DNA from: DRQF01 sp964559135
GTDB lineage: Bacteria > Planctomycetota > GCA-002687715 > DRQF01
DNA: 13,812 nt
Assembly: GCA_964559135.1 (NCBI GenBank)
Contig: CAZLGG010000104.1
Span: 1 to 13,812 of the forward strand
Direction: 5' to 3'
Position 1 is the stretch's first letter. Each line of letters begins with the position of its first letter. Below are positions 1-5,639 of this stretch, one piece after another. The notes under the pieces were generated by a model. The model was given only the letters and a program-made list of their open reading frames with translations, was not told the origin of the DNA and did not search any database. A program made the translations under genes and the position numbers.

Positions 1-195
1 GCCGTGGGACGACGCCTCCAGGACGGCGTGGCGCGCCCCGCCGGCGGCGCAGCCGCAGACGGAATTCACGAAGATGAGGGCCGAGCCCTTGAAGTCCTTG
101 AGCTCCGCATCCACCTCTTCGGGGCTGCGACACTCCTTGACGCCCAACGCCGTCACTTCGGCCCGCATCGGCGCCACCATGGCTTCATCATACAT
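1..195 (-). CDS. Bacilliredoxin, BrxA/BrxB (YphP/YqiW) family, 5' part only
   Basis: The first 65 codons of a minus-strand gene lie in the window; the rest runs off position 1. The protein begins MYDEAMVAPMRAEV and carries NSVCGCAAGG at residues 44-53. The CGC active site (Cys47, Cys49) inside the NSVCGCAAG context is the hallmark of the BrxA/BrxB family. Family members are about 140 residues, so roughly half is present. They remove bacillithiol from mixed disulfides on cytosolic proteins. This suggests that the host makes bacillithiol or a related thiol, although no bsh genes are visible here. The ATG at 195-193 is supported by AAGGAG (complement of 204-209), 8 nt upstream. The gene is divergent from the CobW-type gene. 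Family assignment is firm; the thiol substrate is inferred. Confidence 0.88.
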   Translation of the reverse strand, partial: MYDEAMVAPMRAEVTALGVKECRSPEEVDAELKDFKGSALIFVNSVCGCAAGGARHAVLEASSHG

Positions 196-224
196 CTTTG
201 AATCTCCTTGAGTCTCGGGATGGA

Positions 225-253
225 AAAGTAACCCTTCCCTATGGAAATTCCAA
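225..253 (-). promoter_or_regulatory. Possible promoter of the bacilliredoxin gene
   Basis: On the minus strand TTGGAA (complement of 248-253) stands 17 nt before TACTTT (complement of 225-230). This would give a leader of about 25 nt that includes the Shine-Dalgarno sequence. The -35 box fits moderately and the -10 box poorly, so this is only a candidate. Confidence 0.25.
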
Positions 254-306
254 CGGTTCGGGGACGGGCCATGGGTCCGCCCCCCCCTCCGCGGATAGAA
301 TCGCCC

Positions 307-1269
307 GTGAACACATCGCGCGAACACTCCTCGTTCCTGCCCGAACCCGTCCCTGTGACCATCCTGGGCGGCTTTCTCGGCTCCGGAAAGACCACCCTTC
401 TGAATCGACTGCTCCACGAGAACCACGGCCGCCGACTGGCCGTCATCGTGAACGAACTCGGCGAAATCGGCCTGGACGGCAGCCTCATCGAGGGGGGAGA
501 GGCCTTCGTGGAACTGGACAACGGTTGCCTTTGCTGCGCCCTCAACGAGGATCTGGTCACCACGCTCGCGGAAATCGGCAAGGAGCCCGATCTCGACCAA
601 GTGATGATCGAGACCACGGGGATCGCCGACCCGTTGCCCATCGGTCATGCCGTCACCCGGGCCGAACTGGGTGAGAGGTTCCGCTTGGACGCCCTCGTGA
701 CCCTCGTCGACGTCGTGCATCTGGAGAAGGCCATGGAGGAAGCGGACGAGCCGGACCTCCAAATCCGCCGCGCCGATCTCTGCGTGCTCACGAAAACGGA
801 CTTGGCTTCCCCGGAGGATGTCGAGCGGATTCGGAACCTCATTCGGGAGCGCGCGCCCCATGTGCGTATCCTCGACGCCGCCGACGAGGGATTTCTCGAC
901 TTTCTCCTCGACACCCGCGCCGCGGATCTGGGGTCCTCTCCGTCTCGGTCGACGCCGACGGATTCTCACGCCCACCACACCGGTCATGGGTTCGAGACGC
1001 TCTCCCTCGACATGGGGGAGGCCGGGACAATTCGTCTCGCCTTCGAGGAGTTCCTGGAGTTCCTCCCGAGCGAGGTCTATCGTGCCAAGGGCATCGTCAA
1101 GCTGGACGGCGAGCCCGGACGCTTGATCTTCCACGTCGTGGGCGGGCGCGTCGAGTTCTGGCAGGAGTCGGGGCTTTCGGGGCCTAGCCGACTCGTCTTC
1201 ATCGGGAAGGGCTTGGAGGTCGATCGACTGCGCGAGGAGGTGCAGGGTCTTTTCGAGGATGTGAAGTGA
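307..1269 (+). CDS. CobW/COG0523-family GTP-binding metal chaperone
   Basis: With a GTG start at 307 the protein is 320 residues. A Walker A motif GGFLGSGKT lies at residues 21-29, the family metal-binding motif GCLCC at 73-77, and the guanine-specificity motif TKTD at 162-165. A His-rich linker HAHHTGHG (221-228) leads into a CobW C-terminal domain. COG0523 proteins use GTP hydrolysis to deliver metals such as Zn, Co or Fe to client enzymes in the cytosol. The start is uncertain: in-frame ATGs at 241 and 271 would add 22 or 12 residues, rich in Pro and with rarer codons. No candidate has a convincing Shine-Dalgarno. I chose 307 because codon use becomes coding-like there and it leaves room for divergent promoters. 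TAGAAT at 296-301 could be a -10 box of a nearly leaderless transcript. The stop overlaps the next start by GTGA. The family is certain; the metal and client are unknown. Confidence 0.92.
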   Translation: MNTSREHSSFLPEPVPVTILGGFLGSGKTTLLNRLLHENHGRRLAVIVNELGEIGLDGSLIEGGEAFVELDNGCLCCALNEDLVTTLAEIGKEPDLDQVMIETTGIADPLPIGHAVTRAELGERFRLDALVTLVDVVHLEKAMEEADEPDLQIRRADLCVLTKTDLASPEDVERIRNLIRERAPHVRILDAADEGFLDFLLDTRAADLGSSPSRSTPTDSHAHHTGHGFETLSLDMGEAGTIRLAFEEFLEFLPSEVYRAKGIVKLDGEPGRLIFHVVGGRVEFWQESGLSGPSRLVFIGKGLEVDRLREEVQGLFEDVK

Positions 1270-2336
1270 GTGCCGGAACCACCGTCGCCACCCCCAACAT
1301 GGCCGAGATTCGGAAGGCCCTCGAGGACCTCTTCCCCCGGTCGGCATTCATCTATTGGGCGGACATGCTCCTCAGTGCCGCCGTGGGTTGGAGCGCTCTC
1401 GTCTTCGCCGCCGCCCGGCCGACGGGTTTCGATGTTCTGACGGTTCTTCTCGTCGTCGTTGCGGCCGTGGCGTTTCTGCGTGCAGCCCTGTTCATCCACG
1501 AGATCTCTCATTTCCGTCGGGGCGTTCTTCCGGGGTTCACCGTCGCCTGGAACCTCATCGTCGGCCTTCCGATGCTGCTGCCGTCGTTCATGTACGTGGG
1601 CACCCACACCGATCACCACAAACGCCACCTCTACGGCACCGTGGGCGATCCCGAATACCTCCCGCTCGCGTCCATGGGGCGCGGCGCCGTCGTTCTCTTC
1701 TTGCTCGAGATGCCGTTCGTTCCCCTGTTGCTCCTCGTGCGCTACGGAATTCTCAGCCCGTTGTCATGGTTGATCCCTCCCCTGAGAAGGCTCGTCGTCG
1801 AGCGCCTCTCGGCTCTCGTCGTGAACCCGGCCTATCGACGTGAATTCCCCAAGGGGCGGGCCCGATGGGGCTGGTTCGCCATGGAGGGCCTCCTGTGCGC
1901 GGCGATCTGGTCGACGGCGCGGCTCATGGTCACGGGCGTTTGGCCCACGAGAGTTCTCTACGTCTGGTATGCGACGGCGACGTTGGTCGCTCTCATCAAT
2001 CAGTTCCGAACCCTGACGGCTCATCGCTACGAGAATGACGGCAAAGAGCTGACCGTGATGGAGCAGCTTTTGGATTCGGTCAACGTCGAAGGGCGTCCGA
2101 TCATCACCGAGATGGTGTATCCCGTCGGGCTCCGATATCACGGCCTCCACCACTGGTTGGCGGATATGCCCTACCACGCGCTTCCCGCGGCGCATCGTCG
2201 GTTGCTGGAATTCCTCCCCCCCGATCATCCGTACCGCGACATCAACTTCCGGCACTCATGGCCCGTGGTGGCTCGCCTTTGGCGCAGCGCGATGGGACAC
2301 CACGGCTACCCGCCGGCCTGGAGACGATCCTCATGA
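1266..2336 (+). CDS. Membrane fatty acid desaturase-type diiron protein
   Basis: A 356-residue membrane protein with the three histidine clusters of the FA_desaturase superfamily: HEISH at 78-82, HTDHH at 114-118 (plus His121), and YHGLHH at 291-296. An additional TAHRY (His253) lies inside a conserved QFRTLTAHRYENDG stretch. Hydrophobic segments fall around residues 36-50, 58-76, 92-111, 141-158 and 205-245. Such enzymes use a diiron centre, O2 and an electron donor to desaturate or hydroxylate acyl lipids at the inner membrane. Substrate and regiospecificity cannot be read from sequence, and a hydroxylase or ketolase is possible. The GTG start lies in the GTGA overlap with the GTPase gene, and the stop lies in an ATGA overlap with the ureohydrolase gene, so translation of all three is probably coupled. 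Confidence 0.88.
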   Translation: MSAGTTVATPNMAEIRKALEDLFPRSAFIYWADMLLSAAVGWSALVFAAARPTGFDVLTVLLVVVAAVAFLRAALFIHEISHFRRGVLPGFTVAWNLIVGLPMLLPSFMYVGTHTDHHKRHLYGTVGDPEYLPLASMGRGAVVLFLLEMPFVPLLLLVRYGILSPLSWLIPPLRRLVVERLSALVVNPAYRREFPKGRARWGWFAMEGLLCAAIWSTARLMVTGVWPTRVLYVWYATATLVALINQFRTLTAHRYENDGKELTVMEQLLDSVNVEGRPIITEMVYPVGLRYHGLHHWLADMPYHALPAAHRRLLEFLPPDHPYRDINFRHSWPVVARLWRSAMGHHGYPPAWRRSS

Positions 2337-3427
2337 GCCCTGCCAAGAAGAAGACGACGAAGCCGAAGAAGGCCGCAGCCAAGACGTCGACATCGAAGAA
2401 GCAGAAGACTGACCGGAAGAAGGTCTCGCTTCCCCCCTTCGATCCCGAGGCCCCGGCGCTGCCGGGTAGCGGCCTCTTCGGACTGCGCACGACCGCGAAG
2501 GCGGCGCGCGTCCACATCCTCCCCGTGCCGTGGGAGGCCACCGTCTCCTCCGGCAAGGGGACCGCAAAGGCCCCCAAGGAGGTCCTGGAGGCTTCCAAAC
2601 AGTTGGACCTGTTCGATGCCGACACGGGACGGCCCTACGAGGCCGGGATTCAGCTCCTGCCTCAGTCGTCGGCGATGCGCCGTCTGAGCGAGGAAACTTC
2701 CTTACTCGTGAATCGAGCCCGCAGAGCAGCCAGCCCCAAGCTTCTGGAGAGGATCGACAAGGCGGGTGCGCGTCTGAACGCTTTCGTGCATCGCACCGCT
2801 TCGAAATCCCTGGCCGACGACAAACTCGTGGGCGTTCTCGGCGGAGACCATTCCGTCTCCTTTGGGCTCATCGAAGCCCTCGCCGCGCGCCACGACGCCT
2901 TCGGGATTCTTCATCTCGACGCCCACCATGATCTCCGGCCCGCCTTCGAAGGCTTTCGTTGGTCCCATGCTTCGATCATGTACAACGTTGCCGAGAGCAT
3001 TCCTCAGGTGGAGCGCATCGTCCAGGTCGGCGTCCGCGACTTTTGTGAGACGGAGCAGCGCTACGTCGAGGACTCTGATCGGCGGATCATCGCCCACTAT
3101 GACCAGGAGATGCGGCGAGCGGTTTTCGAGGGCGTGAGTTTCCGAAATGTCGTTCACGCCATCGTTCAGCAGCTCCCCGACAAGGTCTACGTTTCCCTGG
3201 ACGTGGACGGATTGGACCCCAAGCTTTGTCCCCATACCGGGACGCCCGTCCCCGGCGGTCTCGACTTCCCCGAGTTCGTCCACCTTCTCGCGGAAGTGGT
3301 CCACTCGGGGCGGACTCTCATCGGATTCGACGTCGTCGAAGTCGGGGCAAGCCGCGACCGCTGGGACGCCAATGTGGCGGCGCGGCTTCTCTACAAGCTC
3401 ATCGGGTTCGCTCTCGCCTCCCAGTGA
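2333..3427 (+). CDS. speB: Agmatinase-type ureohydrolase with Lys-rich N-terminal tail
   Basis: A 364-residue protein of the arginase/agmatinase/formiminoglutamase superfamily. All six dimanganese ligands are present: His173 in GGDHS, Asp196, His198 and Asp200 in DAHHD, and Asp290 and Asp292 in SLDVDGLDP. The N-terminal PVPWEATVSSGKGTAKAP region and SHASIMYN favour agmatinase (agmatine to putrescine and urea) over arginase, but other guanidino substrates remain possible. The symbol is therefore provisional. The first 30 residues hold 12 lysines with Ala, Thr, Pro and Ser, resembling histone-H1-like tails. The catalytic core begins near residue 55, so the tail is an added element. The ATG overlaps the desaturase stop (ATGA), and no other sensible start exists downstream before the core. 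It is the last gene of the operon. Confidence 0.87.
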   Translation: MSPAKKKTTKPKKAAAKTSTSKKQKTDRKKVSLPPFDPEAPALPGSGLFGLRTTAKAARVHILPVPWEATVSSGKGTAKAPKEVLEASKQLDLFDADTGRPYEAGIQLLPQSSAMRRLSEETSLLVNRARRAASPKLLERIDKAGARLNAFVHRTASKSLADDKLVGVLGGDHSVSFGLIEALAARHDAFGILHLDAHHDLRPAFEGFRWSHASIMYNVAESIPQVERIVQVGVRDFCETEQRYVEDSDRRIIAHYDQEMRRAVFEGVSFRNVVHAIVQQLPDKVYVSLDVDGLDPKLCPHTGTPVPGGLDFPEFVHLLAEVVHSGRTLIGFDVVEVGASRDRWDANVAARLLYKLIGFALASQ

Positions 3428-3432
3428 CATCG

Positions 3433-3477
3433 CGTCGGCGCGCTAAGCCGGCTGACAGCCCAGACCGGGCGCCGACG
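3433..3477. terminator. Inverted repeat between convergent operons, possible bidirectional terminator
   Basis: CGTCGGCGC (3433-3441) pairs perfectly with GCGCCGACG (3469-3477) around a 27-nt loop that itself contains the palindrome AGCCGGCT. It sits in the junction of two convergent genes and overlaps the last codons of the epimerase gene. There is no T-run on either side, so intrinsic termination is not assured. Confidence 0.35.
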
Positions 3478-4504
3478 TGAGGGCAAGGCAGCCCTCTTCG
3501 AGGACGAAGCCTCCTTGGAAAGGGTCGCTGGCGAGGTCGAGGTGGCCGTCCAGGTCCAGGTAGCGGGTGGCGGGGCACGACAGGGCGACGTGCAGGGCCG
3601 CCGCGATCGAGAGTCGGCTCTCATCCATGCAGCCCCACATGAGCCAGTTGCGGCGGAATCGGGCGAGGTCCGCGATGCGCCTGGCGGGACCGAGACCGCC
3701 GCACTTCATGAGCTTGACGATCCACCCGCCGACCTTTGTCTCTCGCCGACTCCACGCGTCGTCGGGATCGTGGACGCTTTCGTCCAGACCGATGAGGGCG
3801 CGCTCGTCGGGGGTGAGGCCGTTGAGCATGTCCTCCTCGCCGCGGGGAAAGGGTTGCTCGACGAATTCCAGATCGAGGGATCGCGTCGCTTCCAGGATGC
3901 GCCGCAAGGCCGCGGCATCGTAGCCCTCGTTGGCATCCACACGAATGGCCGCGTCGGTCCCCATCTCTTCGCGGACACGGTGGAGCCGCTCCAGGTCCTC
4001 GTCGATGTCACGACCCAGCTTGATCTTCAGGTGACGGAAGCCTCGATCTCGATACTCGCGTGCCTCCTCGACGGTGTCCGCCGGACTCTTGATGCCGATG
4101 GTGATCGAGGTGGGGAGCGAGGCGTGAACCTGCCCCCAGAGACCGACCAAGGGAATGCCGAGGGCACGAGCCGCCAGATCATGCAGGGCCATGTCGAAAG
4201 CGGCGCGGGCGGCGGGGGGCGTGTCCGCGACCCCGTCGAGGTCCAGCAGCCGCTCCCCCAGGGCGAAGGCTTCGGTCCCGGCCCAATCGTGTGCAGCGAG
4301 CGCGCCCAGGCCTTTCTCGCAGGCTTCCGGCGTCTCGCCCGTCACGTCCTCCGCCGGGGAGGCCGACCCGAAGCCCGCCAGCCCCCCCTCCGTCGTGATG
4401 CGGACGAAGAAGAGGTCCACGTGGTCGTAGGTGGCGCGTGAGAGGGTGTAAGGCCGGGTGAGCGGGACGGACTCGCGCCAGGTTTCGACGCCGCGAAGCT
4501 TCAT
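3443..4504 (-). CDS. dgcA: Enolase-superfamily N-acetyl-D-glutamate racemase or L-Ala-D/L-Glu epimerase
   Basis: A 353-residue muconate-lactonising-enzyme subgroup member. The KxK motif is at Lys160/Lys162 (HLKIKLG). The Mg ligands are Asp190 (VDAN), Glu215 (VEQP) and Asp241 (LDES). The opposing lysine lies in VKLMKCGG (264-270). A two-base 1,1-proton transfer at an acylated amino acid alpha carbon is expected. The close link with a DUF1611 gene matches the DgcN-DgcA route, in which D-glutamate is N-acetylated and then racemised to N-acetyl-L-glutamate. However, DLD at 317-319 resembles the Asp-x-Asp motif with which dipeptide epimerases bind a free alpha-amino group, so L-Ala-D/L-Glu remains possible. 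The ATG overlaps the dgcN stop (ATGA), which fixes this start; the open frame continues further upstream only as non-coding sequence. It is the last gene of its operon. Confidence 0.85.
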   Translation of the reverse strand: MKLRGVETWRESVPLTRPYTLSRATYDHVDLFFVRITTEGGLAGFGSASPAEDVTGETPEACEKGLGALAAHDWAGTEAFALGERLLDLDGVADTPPAARAAFDMALHDLAARALGIPLVGLWGQVHASLPTSITIGIKSPADTVEEAREYRDRGFRHLKIKLGRDIDEDLERLHRVREEMGTDAAIRVDANEGYDAAALRRILEATRSLDLEFVEQPFPRGEEDMLNGLTPDERALIGLDESVHDPDDAWSRRETKVGGWIVKLMKCGGLGPARRIADLARFRRNWLMWGCMDESRLSIAAALHVALSCPATRYLDLDGHLDLASDPFQGGFVLEEGCLALTSAPGLGCQPA

Positions 4505-5574
4505 GTTCGAATCGCCTCCATGAGATACCGTGCGAGTTGGTCGCACTCTCCCGCCAGCGGGCGGAAAACTGGGCGCCCCGCCGTCTCGGCCAATTCTCGA
4601 CGCGCGGCTTCGGCGTCGTCGAGGCCTTCTTCGTTCAGGGTGAGCGCATGGACGCGAGCTCCCAGCATCTCGATCAGGCGAATTTCTTCCTCGACGGGAG
4701 GGATGGCGAAGCCTTCCTCCTCGAACCCCTCGAAGAAGACGCGATGGGGAGCATGCTGCAGGATCACGTGAGTGACGCCGCCCGACAGGATGAATTCGGC
4801 GCCGCAGGGCCCGCTCGGGTTGTGGAGGCTGGATTGCCCCTCGACGAGAATCAGGTCCGGGGCCAGGTCGCGCGCCGCGCCGAGGATCGCGCGCTCCAAC
4901 TCGCCGGAAACGAAATCGTTCGGCGTCGCGTCGAGGATGAATCCGTGCTCGACGCCTTGGAGGAAACCCGTCTGGCCGGTCGACACCTTGCCGACGATTG
5001 TCTTCGCGTCCTCGAGAGACTCGGCCAGGAGCATCATCGTCGTCCGTTTTCCGAGGGCGCAGTCGGTTCCCAGCACGGCCACGCGGGGGATGTTCAGCTT
5101 CAAGACCTCCCCGGTCCAAAACGAGAGTTCATGGAAGGGCTTGGGGCTGCGCAGATCCACGATCGTCGCCCCGCCCACGTCGGCGGCGGCGCGGATCTCT
5201 TCGTCGGTGCACAAGAACTCGTGCAGGCCGTTGACGAGGACCATCCCCCTGCGGGCCGCCTGGATGAGGACCTGCCGAAGGTCGTCGGGCAGGCGCCCAC
5301 CCGCCGTCGCGACCCCGACGATGCACATGCGCGGCTCGGGGCTGTGAAGGCCTCGAAACGCGTCCAACGAGTCCCTGATGGGAATGTTTCGAAAATGTCC
5401 GTCGAGACTCTCTCCCGCATCCTTGCCGGCCGCGAGTCGATCGACGACTCCCATCACGGGAAATCGGGATGGGCCGCGGACGAGTCCGTGAGCGGTTTTC
5501 GCAAAGACCGTTTCGAAGTGCTCGCCCGTCAAAACGACGGCGGGCCAGCCATCCCAGGGGGTCGTGCATGTCAT
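4501..5574 (-). CDS. dgcN: DUF1611 protein, DgcN-type D-glutamate N-acetyltransferase
   Basis: A 357-residue DUF1611 protein. The N-terminal domain (about 1-155) begins with PAVVLTGEHFETVFAKTAHG and the C-terminal domain has a P-loop-like GTDCALGKRTT at 169-179. Further conserved-looking stretches are GKVSTGQTG (195-203) and VEGQSSLHNPSG (244-255). Long annotated only as a domain of unknown function, this family includes DgcN, reported to transfer an acetyl group from acetyl-CoA to D-glutamate. The adjacent enolase-superfamily racemase is the expected partner, and the stop overlaps its start by ATGA. The ATG at 5574 has GGTGAG (complement of 5583-5588) 8 nt upstream. It lies 65 bp downstream of the aminopeptidase stop, probably in the same transcript. 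Family is sure; exact acyl donor and substrate are inferred. Confidence 0.85.
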   Translation of the reverse strand: MTCTTPWDGWPAVVLTGEHFETVFAKTAHGLVRGPSRFPVMGVVDRLAAGKDAGESLDGHFRNIPIRDSLDAFRGLHSPEPRMCIVGVATAGGRLPDDLRQVLIQAARRGMVLVNGLHEFLCTDEEIRAAADVGGATIVDLRSPKPFHELSFWTGEVLKLNIPRVAVLGTDCALGKRTTMMLLAESLEDAKTIVGKVSTGQTGFLQGVEHGFILDATPNDFVSGELERAILGAARDLAPDLILVEGQSSLHNPSGPCGAEFILSGGVTHVILQHAPHRVFFEGFEEEGFAIPPVEEEIRLIEMLGARVHALTLNEEGLDDAEAARRELAETAGRPVFRPLAGECDQLARYLMEAIRT

Positions 5575-5639
5575 GGGCCGATCTCACCACATGACGGCGG
5601 GATCGTCCAGGGAAATGACGGGTGCGGCCGGGGTCTCCC

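Noticed and set aside
4505..5119. N-terminal extension of the epimerase frame up to 5119
   Set aside because: The extension overlaps the DUF1611 gene in another frame and is Arg/Pro-rich. The ATG at 4504 in the ATGA overlap gives a normal family length.
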